Shown: positions 16,716 through 24,626 of the stretch, one piece after another | Layout: every line of letters starts with the position of its first letter | Numbering within the stretch: the stretch's first letter is position 1 | NCBI RefSeq assembly: GCF_002849715.1 | Contig: NZ_CP018863.1 | Coordinates: forward strand, 4,340,001 to 4,404,000 | Source: Arthrobacter crystallopoietes | Lineage (GTDB): Bacteria > Actinomycetota > Actinomycetes > Actinomycetales > Micrococcaceae | Direction: 5' to 3' | DNA: 64,000 nt | Program-made: the position numbers and the translations under genes | Notes under the pieces: generated by a model | Seen by the model: the letters and a program-made list of their open reading frames with translations, nothing else | What the model was told of the DNA's origin: nothing | Database searches by the model: none

Positions 16716-16721
16716 TAGGCT
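16716..16721 (+). promoter_or_regulatory. -10 box of the MFS transporter gene
   Basis: TAGGCT fits TAnnnT and ends 7 bases before the ATG at 16729, so transcription probably starts at the start codon (leaderless). The -35 (around 16692-16698, TTCATT) is weak and overlaps the GlnR-like site. Confidence 0.45.
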
Positions 16722-16728
16722 TGATGCC

Positions 16729-18009
16729 ATGCCCCTCTTCCGCCGCTCGGCCCGTTCCTCTGCCGAGCCCGCCCGCCCTCGGCCGGAACGCCAGCGCCCC
16801 ACACCCATCCCCCGCGATATCAAAGTCCTGGTGGCAGCCGCCTTCGTGATCGCGCTGGGTTACGGCCTCGTAGCTCCGGTACTGCCGCAGTTCGCTGCCA
16901 GTTTTGACGTCGGCGTCGCTGCCGCGTCCATCATCGTCAGCGTTTTCGCCTTCACCCGGCTGATCTTCGCCCCGGCGGGCGGGGCACTGGTGGGCCGCTG
17001 GGGCGAACGACGGGTCTACCTCACCGGACTGCTGATCGTCGCCGCCTCCACCGGCGCCTGTGCCTTGGCGCAGGGCTACTGGCAGCTGCTGCTGTTCCGC
17101 GGGCTCGGCGGTCTGGGCTCCACCATGTTCACCGTTTCCGCCACCGCGCTGATCCTCCGGCTCGCGCCGCCTGACAGCCGGGGACGCGTCTCCGGCCTCT
17201 ACGCTTCAACGTTCCTGATGGGCGGAATCCTCGGGCCCGTTGTGGGCGGCCTGTTAGCCGGTCTCGGACTGCGGGTTCCCTTCGTGGTGTACGCCGTCGC
17301 ACTTTTGGTGGCTGCCGCCGTCGTCGCTGTCATGCTGAAGAAGCCGGAGCGCAGCTCCGCAGACGGAACGGACTCCCCCATCCAGCCGATGCCGCTGGGC
17401 GAAGCGATGAAGGATCCGGGGTATCGGGCGGCCATCGCCTCCGCCTTTGCCAATGGCTGGGCCACATTCGGAGTCCGTATGTCGTTGATTCCGCTCTTTG
17501 CGGGCGCCGTCCTGGGCGCAGGACCGGAAACGGCCGGGCTTGCCCTGGCAGTTTTTGCCGTGGGCAACGCCCTGGCACTGACATTTTCAGGCAAGCTCTC
17601 CGACACTTTGGGACGCCGACCGTTGGTCATTTCCGGCCTGGCCGTCGCAGGACTGGCGATCGCCGCCATCGGGTTTACCGACTCGGTCCCGGTGTTCGTT
17701 GCCGTGTCCGTGATCGCCGGTTTCGGATCCGGCCTGCTCGGACCTGCCCAGCAGGCAGCGGTGGCGGATATCATCGGCAATCAACGCAGCGGCGGAAAAG
17801 TTCTCGCGGTGTTCCAGATGTCTACAGACGCCGGTGCCATCGTGGGGCCCGTGCTCGCCGGCGCCTTGGCAGACAGGCTGGATTATGGCTGGGCCTTCGC
17901 GGTCACCGGTTGTGTGACCATCATCGCGGCCCTGTTTTGGCTCTTTTTCGGTCGGGAAACACTCCCCGTCCAGCAATCGGAACCCTCTGCCGACGAGTCC
18001 CGCCCCTAA
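16729..18009 (+). CDS. Major facilitator superfamily transporter
   Basis: A 426-aa MFS transporter with 12 predicted transmembrane helices. After a basic 35-residue N-terminus, helix 1 begins at VLVAAAFVIALGYGLVAPVLPQF; the MFS loop motif is GALVGRWGERRVYLTGL between helices 2 and 3, and SGKLSDTLGRRPLVISG is its counterpart in the second half. This layout suits a drug/proton antiporter (DHA1) type, but the substrate is unknown. Start: an ATG at 16699 is in frame but lies inside the GlnR-like site; the ATG at 16729 sits 7 bases after a TAGGCT box and is preferred. It is divergent from amt. Confidence 0.88.
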   Translation: MPLFRRSARSSAEPARPRPERQRPTPIPRDIKVLVAAAFVIALGYGLVAPVLPQFAASFDVGVAAASIIVSVFAFTRLIFAPAGGALVGRWGERRVYLTGLLIVAASTGACALAQGYWQLLLFRGLGGLGSTMFTVSATALILRLAPPDSRGRVSGLYASTFLMGGILGPVVGGLLAGLGLRVPFVVYAVALLVAAAVVAVMLKKPERSSADGTDSPIQPMPLGEAMKDPGYRAAIASAFANGWATFGVRMSLIPLFAGAVLGAGPETAGLALAVFAVGNALALTFSGKLSDTLGRRPLVISGLAVAGLAIAAIGFTDSVPVFVAVSVIAGFGSGLLGPAQQAAVADIIGNQRSGGKVLAVFQMSTDAGAIVGPVLAGALADRLDYGWAFAVTGCVTIIAALFWLFFGRETLPVQQSEPSADESRP

Positions 18010-18083
18010 TTCGGCAGCTGGAAACAGGAAAACCTAGGACGACCTCTCCCTTCCGGCCAGGATCTGATCTACCCAAGAGTTAG

Positions 18084-18104
18084 ACTTGAAGCTTCAAGTA
18101 AAAT
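18084..18104 (+). promoter_or_regulatory. Operator and -10 box of the DODA-like gene
   Basis: The perfect 16-bp palindrome ACTTGAAGCTTCAAGT (18084-18099) is followed by the -10 box TAAAAT (18099-18104), which shares its first T with the operator. Transcription would start near 18111, ten bases before the ATG at 18121. The arrangement is the same as at the catE-like gene (8886-8906). Palindromes of the TTGA-N-TCAA type are typical of MarR-family repressors (family knowledge); no such regulator is encoded in this window. Confidence 0.65.
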
Positions 18105-18120
18105 GTCTTACGATGGATTC

Positions 18121-18919
18121 ATGACGCAAACGATGACCCAGCCTCCGGTTCTGTTCCTCAGCCATGGCGCTCCGCCACTTGCCGACGACGAGCGCTGGAC
18201 CAGCCAGCTCGCCGACTGGTCTGGCACTTTTTGAAAAGCCGAAGGACATCCTGATGGTGTCGGCGCATTGGGAGAATGCGCCGGTGACGCTGAGTGCCAC
18301 CCAGCAAAAGACCGGACTGGTATACGACTTTTGGGGTTTCCCGCAGAAGTACTACGACGTCACGTATGACGCACCGCTTGCCCCCGAGCTGGCCGGTGAG
18401 GTGGCCAAGCTCGTTGGAGACCACGGCCACCACGTCGAACAGGATGAAACCCGCGGGCTGGACCACGGCGCCTATGTCCCACTGGTGGAAATGTTCCCCG
18501 ATGCCGATGTGCCGGTGGTCCAGATGTCCATGCCGACACTCGACCCGCAGGGACTCTTTGAGCTCGGCAAATCCTTGGCACCCTTGCGCGACCGCGGCAC
18601 ATTGATAGTCGGCTCGGGCTTCACCACACATAATCTGCGCTGGTTCAATCCTGCCGCCGGCCCTGACACCACACCGCCGGCCGCCTCAAGCGAATTCGAC
18701 CAATGGGCAGAAGAAGCAATGGCCCGTGGCGATGTGGACTCAATTTTGGACTTCCTCAACAAGGCACCTGCGGCCCACGAAGCCCACCCGCGCAGCGAGC
18801 ACTGGGCACCACTGTATGTAGCGCTCGGCGCCGCTTACGGTTCCGGCGGAATCGAAGCCAAGACTGCTATCGACGGGTTCTGGTTTGGCCTGTCCAAGCG
18901 CTCCTGGACGCTGACCTAA
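18121..18919 (+). pseudogene. DODA-type extradiol dioxygenase, frameshifted
   Basis: Class III extradiol dioxygenase of the 4,5-DOPA dioxygenase (YgiD/DODA) family, which opens catechol rings with a Zn/Fe-type centre. The first frame reads MTQTMTQPPVLFLSHGAPPL...DWSGTF and stops at a TGA at 18231-18233; the rest (KPKDILMVSAHWE, LDHGAYVPL, GSGFTTHNLRWF, to WTLT at 18919) is in the +1 frame. Five T's at 18228-18232 where four would give GTFEKPKDIL explain the break: one inserted T. All other motifs are intact, so the gene is either newly broken, a sequencing error in a homopolymer, or read by +1 slippage at TTT-TGA. It shares an operator with the catE-like gene. Repaired length would be about 265 aa. 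Confidence 0.82.
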
Positions 18920-19086
18920 ACCCACTCCCCCGAGGACGGGAAGCGACCGAGCTCGTGTTTGCGGCAGTGAGCTCGGCCGTGCGGCCTCCATCCGGGTTGC
19001 CGTGCATGAGTCGAGATTGGCAGTGGAGCCGAAGATCCCGCAAGCACCGGCCAAGACGGCACCTTCTCCACAGTTTTGAACATGTC

Positions 19087-19115
19087 TTGTGCCCTACATC
19101 GCATCACGATAGAAT
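19087..19115 (+). promoter_or_regulatory. Promoter of the DUF222-HNH gene
   Basis: TTGTGC (19087-19092) and TAGAAT (19110-19115) are separated by 17 bases. The -10 ends 7 bases before the ATG at 19123, so the transcript is probably leaderless. The SOS-like box begins at the last base of the -10. Confidence 0.6.
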
Positions 19116-19130
19116 CGAATGTATGTTCGA
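19115..19130. promoter_or_regulatory. Probable LexA (SOS) box over the start of the HNH gene
   Basis: TCGAATGTATGTTCGA matches the actinobacterial LexA consensus TCGAAC-N4-GTTCGA with one mismatch. It starts at the -10 box and covers the predicted transcription start and the ATG at 19123, an ideal position for repression. In Mycobacterium tuberculosis several 13E12-family genes of this type are LexA-controlled (established knowledge), which supports the call. Confidence 0.7.
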
Positions 19131-20808
19131 GTCAATCGTTCCAGCAGAGATGGATCCGGTGAAGCCGGTTCCCGGTGATCCGGGTGCCGCCCTGGTCCGC
19201 TCAATGATCCTGGAACTGGCGAACATGGACCCCGACGTCTCCGAAGGCGTACGGATCGACCGAATCGCCGCCCTGGAAGAACTCAAGGCCGCCTCGGCTG
19301 CGGGGCAGGCCCGCGAGACCGAGGCGTTCGCGGCCTCCCGGCGGGAGGCCCGGGCCGCGGCCGGGGTTCCGGCGGAGCGGCGGGGCCGGGGCCTGGCGAA
19401 GGAGATCGGTCTGGCCAGAAAGGATTCGCCGAACCGGGGCGGTAAGCACCTGGGGATGGCGACCACGCTGATCAGGGAAATGCCCCACAGCTATAGGGCG
19501 TTGGCGGAGGGCCGGCTGAACGAGTGGCGGGCGACCATCCTGGTCCGCGAGACCGCGTGCCTGAGCGTGGAAGACCGCGCCAAGGTTGACCGGGAGTTGT
19601 GTGCTGATCCGAAGACGCTGCAAGGGTGCGGGGACAAACAGATCGGGGCGATGGCGAAGCAGGCCGCGCTGCGGCTGGACCCGTTGTCGGTGGTCCGGCG
19701 GGCCGCGAAAGCCGAAAACGAACGCCATGTCTCCTGCCGTCCGGCGCCGGACACCATGGCCCAGGTGAGCTGCCTGGTGCCGGTGACACAGGGCGTGGCC
19801 GTCCTCGCGGCCCTGACCAGGGAAGCCGACCGGTTGAAGGCGCAGGGCGATGAACGCTCCCGGGGACAGCTGATGGCCGACATCTTCGTCGAACGCGTTA
19901 CCGGCCAACCGGCCGAGAACCCGGCAAAGATCGAGGTGCAGCTGGTCATGACCGACCGCACCCTGTTCCAGGGCGATTCCGAGCCGGCACATCTGGCCGG
20001 GTACGGCATCGTCCCCGCCCAATGGGCCCGTAACCTGATCCGCACCGAAGACACCGACACCGACGACACGAACGGCAGCGCCGGCACGGACACCACCGAC
20101 GCCGGCAACCCGGTAAATGGTGCTGCCAAGGAAGACGAAGGCGGTGCTGGCACAGCCAATCCCGGCACCAGGGATGGCGCTACGGCATCCGGCCCGCCAG
20201 GAACTGGCGAACCGGAACCAGTCATCGATACTGCTGCCGGGAACGGAGATACCGGCGACAGCGACGCCGGCAAGACAAGAGAAGCCGGCACGGCGACCGG
20301 GCCTCCCGGTCCGAAGCGAAGAGCCCCCGGCGATGCGGGTGATGCGACGGAGGTGGAAGTGTGGGTCCGCCGGCTCTACACCGCGCCGGGCACCGGGCAG
20401 CTGCACGGGATGGATTCGCGGGCAAGGCTGATGCCGGCCGGCATGCAGCGGGTCATCCAGGCCAGAGACCAGCTCTGCCGCACCCCCTGGTGCGACGCGC
20501 CGATCCGCCACCACGACCACGTCGTGCCCTGGCGCAACAACGGGCAGACCACCGAGATCAACGGGCAAGGCCTGTGTGAAGCGTGTAACCTCGCGAAGGA
20601 ATCAGAGGGCTGGCACGCCCAAACCGTCCCCGGGCCACGGCACACCGTCGAAACGACCACGCCGACCGGGCACACCTACCTATCCACCGCACCGGCACTG
20701 CCCGGCACACCACCGGCAACCGCGCAACCGGACGAGACGCCAGAGCCGCAGTCAATCTTCGAACAGGCACTCGGCCGCATCGACTTCCTCTACCGCCCCG
20801 CCGCCTGA
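19123..20808 (+). CDS. DUF222 domain HNH endonuclease (13E12 repeat family)
   Basis: A 561-aa member of the 13E12/DUF222-HNH family, abundant and often multicopy in actinobacterial genomes. Residues 1-310 are the DUF222 part (RGLAKEIGLARKD, YRALAEGRLNEWRATILVRE, TMAQVSCLVPVTQGVAVLAAL). A roughly 100-residue low-complexity linker rich in Asp, Thr, Gly and Ala follows (about 310-410). The HNH nuclease domain is at about 440-505: CRTPWCDAPIRHHDHVVPW and GLCEACNLAKESEGW. The frame is open far upstream, but the ATG at 19123 follows a promoter and matches the family start. The physiological role is not known; an SOS-type box predicts induction by DNA damage. Confidence 0.88.
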   Translation: MFESIVPAEMDPVKPVPGDPGAALVRSMILELANMDPDVSEGVRIDRIAALEELKAASAAGQARETEAFAASRREARAAAGVPAERRGRGLAKEIGLARKDSPNRGGKHLGMATTLIREMPHSYRALAEGRLNEWRATILVRETACLSVEDRAKVDRELCADPKTLQGCGDKQIGAMAKQAALRLDPLSVVRRAAKAENERHVSCRPAPDTMAQVSCLVPVTQGVAVLAALTREADRLKAQGDERSRGQLMADIFVERVTGQPAENPAKIEVQLVMTDRTLFQGDSEPAHLAGYGIVPAQWARNLIRTEDTDTDDTNGSAGTDTTDAGNPVNGAAKEDEGGAGTANPGTRDGATASGPPGTGEPEPVIDTAAGNGDTGDSDAGKTREAGTATGPPGPKRRAPGDAGDATEVEVWVRRLYTAPGTGQLHGMDSRARLMPAGMQRVIQARDQLCRTPWCDAPIRHHDHVVPWRNNGQTTEINGQGLCEACNLAKESEGWHAQTVPGPRHTVETTTPTGHTYLSTAPALPGTPPATAQPDETPEPQSIFEQALGRIDFLYRPAA

Positions 20809-20845
20809 CGAGATCTAATAACCGGCCAACCAATGCCCTAAATAC

Positions 20846-20883
20846 GCCGAAGGGCGGACGTGATATCACGTCCGCCCTTCGGC
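20846..20883. terminator. 38-bp perfect palindrome, bidirectional terminator
   Basis: Two 19-base arms (20846-20864 and 20865-20883) are exact reverse complements, centred on GATATC, followed by TTT on the plus strand. It sits between the convergent HNH and ftsY genes. A hairpin of this strength should terminate in both directions. Confidence 0.75.
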
Positions 20884-20935
20884 TTTGGTCATCAAGCGTC
20901 CCGCTGGCAAGCGCCCGCACGACACTAGAGCGCCC

Positions 20936-22144
20936 TTAGTTCAGGAGTGCATCCACAAAACCTTCGGCTTCGAACGGAGCCAGATCGTCCGCACCTTCAC
21001 CAAGGCCGATCAGCTTGACCGGAACGCCGAGGCTACGCTGAATAGCGACGACGATTCCGCCCTTGGCCGTTCCATCCAGTTTGGTCAGCACGATGCCCGT
21101 GATGTTGACGACCTCGGAGAAGACCTTGGCCTGATTCAGTCCGTTCTGCCCGGTGGTGGCATCCAGAACCAACAGGACCTCGTCAACCATCGCCTGCTTC
21201 TCAATGACGCGCTTGACCTTGCCGAGCTCGTCCATCAAGCCCACCTTGTTCTGCAGGCGGCCAGCCGTATCAATCATGACGACGTCGACTTCCTGGTCAA
21301 TGCCGGCCTTCACTGCTTCGAAAGCAACGGACGCCGGGTCCGCACCATCGACGTCGGACTTTACGGTAGGCACACCCACGCGCTGGCCCCAAGTTGCCAA
21401 CTGCTCGGCTGCCGCGGCACGGAAAGTATCCGCCGCACCCAGCAGCACATCCTTGTCTTCGGCCACCAGGACGCGGGCCAGCTTGCCAACGGTGGTGGTC
21501 TTGCCCACGCCATTGACGCCTACCACCATGACGATAGACGGGCGATCCGCATGGCGCTCGACGGCCAGCGAACGGTCCATCTCCGGGTCAACGAGCTTGA
21601 TGAGTTCTTCGCGAAGCATCGCCTTGACGTGTTCGGGGTCCTGACTGCCGGCGACTTTGACCCGGTCGCGCAGGGCGTCGACCAGTTCCATCGTTGGCTC
21701 GGTACCGAGGTCCGCCATCAGGAGGGTTTCCTCGATTTCGTCCCAGACATCCTCGTCGATCTTGTCACGGGAGAGCAGTGCCAGCAGCCCCTTGCCCAAG
21801 GCGTTATTGGACTTGATCAGGCGGGCACGCAGACGGGCCAACCGGCCTTCAACCGGAGCAGGGGTCTCAACCGGTACGGTCTCGATGCCCGCCGCATCAT
21901 CGGCAACTTCGACGTCGGTCGCGGGCAGTTCCTCTTCGGGAACGGCAACACGGGGTTCGGCCGGCGCAGGTGGCGCTTCCAACGTATCGGTACCGCCACC
22001 GCCGCGCACCGGGTCGTTAGCGTCCCGGGTCGTGGGGTAGGTTCCCGGAGGGGTCTTGCGGCCCTTGACCAGGAGGATGGCAACCGTACCGATCACGGCG
22101 ATCGCGATGACAGCGTATATAAGGATCATGGTTACGTCGTTCAC
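20936..22144 (-). CDS. ftsY: Signal recognition particle receptor FtsY
   Basis: SRP receptor GTPase, partner of Ffh in targeting ribosomes to the membrane. The 402-aa protein starts with a transmembrane anchor (about residues 5-26, MILIYAVIAIAVIGTVAILLV), as in other actinobacteria, then an acidic Pro/Glu-rich linker (35-100), the N domain (about 105-190) and the G domain with GVNGVGKTTTVGKLA (209-223), DTFRAAAAEQL, DTAGR and TKLDGTAKGG. It starts with GTG at 22144; an in-frame ATG lies 5 codons later. smc is the next gene on this strand upstream in the usual actinobacterial order, here separated by two plus-strand genes. Confidence 0.96.
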   Translation of the reverse strand: MNDVTMILIYAVIAIAVIGTVAILLVKGRKTPPGTYPTTRDANDPVRGGGGTDTLEAPPAPAEPRVAVPEEELPATDVEVADDAAGIETVPVETPAPVEGRLARLRARLIKSNNALGKGLLALLSRDKIDEDVWDEIEETLLMADLGTEPTMELVDALRDRVKVAGSQDPEHVKAMLREELIKLVDPEMDRSLAVERHADRPSIVMVVGVNGVGKTTTVGKLARVLVAEDKDVLLGAADTFRAAAAEQLATWGQRVGVPTVKSDVDGADPASVAFEAVKAGIDQEVDVVMIDTAGRLQNKVGLMDELGKVKRVIEKQAMVDEVLLVLDATTGQNGLNQAKVFSEVVNITGIVLTKLDGTAKGGIVVAIQRSLGVPVKLIGLGEGADDLAPFEAEGFVDALLN

Positions 22145-22322
22145 AATCCCTAGCTTCTCACAGCCCCTGCCACCTTCGGACTCACCGCCACCGGTGGGAC
22201 AGGAACCTGAGCTGGGCGAATCCGCCGTGCGGGCTTATCATGGCGTCACCTGCCCTGCCGCGCCGGGCCGTGACCGTACCGCGCTCCGAAGCGGATTCCA
22301 AGGTGAAAGCGAAAGGCCGGAT

Positions 22323-23843
22323 ATGGCCAGTGATTCTGGATACGGCACAAGGACAGGACGTGCCTACGACGTCGAAGACTCGGCGCCGCTGCCCACTCTG
22401 CATGCTTTGCCGGATGTGAGCCGTGTGGAGCAAGGCGTGGAAACCGAGTTCGAGGCCGTGTACTTCGATACCGAGGATCTCGCGCTGGCCGCACGCTGCA
22501 TAACCCTTGAACGTCGCACCGGCACTCAAGCCGGTTGGCAACTGGAGCAGCCAAACGACGACGGCGGGCGCCGGGTCAGCTCCTCACCTCCCGTCCGTGG
22601 CACAGACGGAGTGCCGAAGACCCTGCTGCAGTTAGTGCGTGTGCATGTACGGGACAAGCCGTTGGTTCCCGTTGCCCGGGTCCTGACCAGACGGGTTTTG
22701 CACCGGCTTTACGGTTCCGGGGATAAGGTGCTGGCTGACATGCTGGATGACCATCTACGGTCCGAGCAGCTGCCAAGTAAGACCGGGGGTAGCGTGTGGC
22801 GGGAATGGGCGATTGAACTGGTCGAGGGCAATCAGGACTTGCTGGACGCTTGTGACGCCCTGTGCGCAGGCTCTGGTGCACAACGTGGATCGCGCGGGTC
22901 CACGCTGCGGTCGGAACTGGCCGGACGTTCCCGCCAGCCGGAGCCGGCTGTGCCATGTCCGAAGCGCAAAGGTGACGCGGCCGCCGTCCTACTCTTCTTT
23001 CTGCATCAGCAGGTGCGCAGCCTGAAGGAACAAGATCCGCTCGTACGGTCGGGCGAGCCTGAAGCGGTACACAAAATGCGGGTGGCTTCCCGGCGGCTGC
23101 GCTCGTGCCTGGCCACTTACCGCAAGCTGCTGGCCGGCGATACAGCCGGTGAGCTGCGGGGCGAACTGAAGTGGCTCGCGGGCTTGCTGGGCGAGGCCCG
23201 CGACGCCCAGGTAATGCAGGACCGGCTCCGGGACCTACTTGCCGGGGAGCCCTCGGAACTGGTGATGGGGCCCGTTGCCCGCAGGATCGATGAGCAGCTC
23301 ACCGCCGACCTGCAGGCAGCGCGGACCAAGACATTGCGAGCGCTCGACACCAAACGGTACTTCCGGCTGCTCGATGCGCTGGATGGGTTGCTTGCCAATC
23401 CCCCGCTGACTGCCTTGGCATCGGAGCCGGCGCGCGAGGTGATCGGGAGGCGTATCAAGCGGGAGGCCAAACGGCTCGGCAGGGCGGTTACCGCGGCGGA
23501 GCAACTTGCCGGCGACGCTACCGAGGCACGGGCGCTGCACGAGGTCCGCATCCGTGCCAAGCGCCTGCGGTATGCAGCGGAAGCTGCGATTCCGGTAGGC
23601 GGGAAGCGCGCACAGCGGCTCGCCGAAGCGGCGCACCGGGTACAGCAGTCGCTCGGCGTGCACCAGGACACCGTCCTGACGCGCGATCTGCTGCGTCGGT
23701 TGGGGGCCGGGGCGGTCCTGCAAAATGAGAACGGCTTCACCTATGGCCGTCTGCATGCACTGGAACAAATTGCGGCCGAGAACGCGCAAGCGGCCTTCCG
23801 CCGTGAATGGAAGCGGTTCCCTTCCACTAGCATCAACCCATGA
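22323..23843 (+). CDS. CYTH-like/CHAD domain protein with degenerate CYTH
   Basis: A 506-aa protein. Residues 1-180 resemble a CYTH (triphosphate tunnel) domain: FEAVYFDTEDLALAARCITLERRTG and GWQLEQP are typical strands. The catalytic N-terminal ExExK motif is missing; the aligned place reads RTGRAYDV. Residues 230-500 are a CHAD domain, a helical polyphosphate-binding module, with VHKMRVASRRLRSCLATYRKLL and LHEVRIRAKRLRYAAEAA. CHAD proteins bind polyphosphate granules (established), so this may be a granule-associated protein whose CYTH half no longer hydrolyses triphosphate (inference). GAAAGG lies 6 bases before the ATG at 22323. The next gene overlaps its stop. Confidence 0.85.
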   Translation: MASDSGYGTRTGRAYDVEDSAPLPTLHALPDVSRVEQGVETEFEAVYFDTEDLALAARCITLERRTGTQAGWQLEQPNDDGGRRVSSSPPVRGTDGVPKTLLQLVRVHVRDKPLVPVARVLTRRVLHRLYGSGDKVLADMLDDHLRSEQLPSKTGGSVWREWAIELVEGNQDLLDACDALCAGSGAQRGSRGSTLRSELAGRSRQPEPAVPCPKRKGDAAAVLLFFLHQQVRSLKEQDPLVRSGEPEAVHKMRVASRRLRSCLATYRKLLAGDTAGELRGELKWLAGLLGEARDAQVMQDRLRDLLAGEPSELVMGPVARRIDEQLTADLQAARTKTLRALDTKRYFRLLDALDGLLANPPLTALASEPAREVIGRRIKREAKRLGRAVTAAEQLAGDATEARALHEVRIRAKRLRYAAEAAIPVGGKRAQRLAEAAHRVQQSLGVHQDTVLTRDLLRRLGAGAVLQNENGFTYGRLHALEQIAAENAQAAFRREWKRFPSTSINP

Positions 23844-24574
23844 AGCCGTTCCTGCTCCTGGCTACCCGGGCCGAAGACAAAGCAGCCGACGAAGAATATG
23901 CGGCGTTCATGCGCTTCGGCGGCCTCGTGGACGGAGAACTGCACCGGGTGCGGCTGGAAGCCACCCCGCTGCCCGACATCGCTCTGGATTCCTACAGCGG
24001 GATCATTCTGGGCGGCAGTCCGTTCAACTCCAGCGATGCGCCCGCGGATAAATCGGCGGTGCAGCACCGGGTTGAACGCGAGCTCGGCCGCCTGCTCGAT
24101 CAGGTCATCGCCATCGATTTCCCGTTTTTCGGTGCCTGCTACGGTGTCGGCACGCTGGGCCTGCACCAGGGCGGTGTGGTGGACAGGACGCACGGCGAGC
24201 CGATCGGCGAAGTGGAAATAGTGCTGACCGATGATGGCAGAAAGGATCCGTTGCTGGCAGGCGTGCCGGACCGGTTCCAGGCTTTTGTGGGACACAAGGA
24301 AGCATGTTCGACGCTGCCGGCGGGTGCCGTGCGGCTGGCCGGATCGGCTACCTGCCCGGTCCAGATGTTCCGACTGAAATCGAACCTCTACGCCACACAG
24401 TTCCACCCCGAGCTCGACATCGACGGGCTGCTGACCCGGATCTCCATCTACCGTTTTGCCGGGTACTTCCCGCCGGCTGAAGCGGCGAGGGTGATGGAAA
24501 GTGTCCGTGGAAGCGTGGTCACCGAGCCCCAGCACGTGCTGCGCAACTTCGTGCGGCGCTACCGGCAGGACTAA
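23840..24574 (+). CDS. Class I glutamine amidotransferase
   Basis: A 244-aa stand-alone GATase1 domain. The catalytic Cys100 lies in FFGACYGVGTLG and the His/Glu pair in TQFHPELD (H189, E191). GIILGGSPFNSSD (55-67) forms the oxyanion strand. Such GuaA-like proteins transfer or hydrolyse glutamine amide groups; the acceptor here is unknown and no synthetase is fused or adjacent. Annotated relatives are called GMP synthase-like, which this is not. The start overlaps the CHAD gene stop (ATGA), so they are co-expressed. Confidence 0.9.
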   Translation: MKPFLLLATRAEDKAADEEYAAFMRFGGLVDGELHRVRLEATPLPDIALDSYSGIILGGSPFNSSDAPADKSAVQHRVERELGRLLDQVIAIDFPFFGACYGVGTLGLHQGGVVDRTHGEPIGEVEIVLTDDGRKDPLLAGVPDRFQAFVGHKEACSTLPAGAVRLAGSATCPVQMFRLKSNLYATQFHPELDIDGLLTRISIYRFAGYFPPAEAARVMESVRGSVVTEPQHVLRNFVRRYRQD

Positions 24575-24626
24575 CACTGCGGGCGGGACCGGCGCGGGCA
24601 CCGGGCCGCCGCCGTGCCTTGGTGCC

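Noticed and set aside
18164..18230. ATG at 18164 as the true start of the DODA-like gene
   Set aside because: The peptide before LFEKPKDIL in this frame does not match the family, whereas the other frame gives the conserved LFLSHGAP; a frameshift explains the data better.
18703..19122. Upstream extension of the DUF222-HNH frame by 140 codons
   Set aside because: It overlaps the end of the DODA-like gene in another frame and lacks family similarity; a promoter and SOS box sit right before the ATG at 19123.
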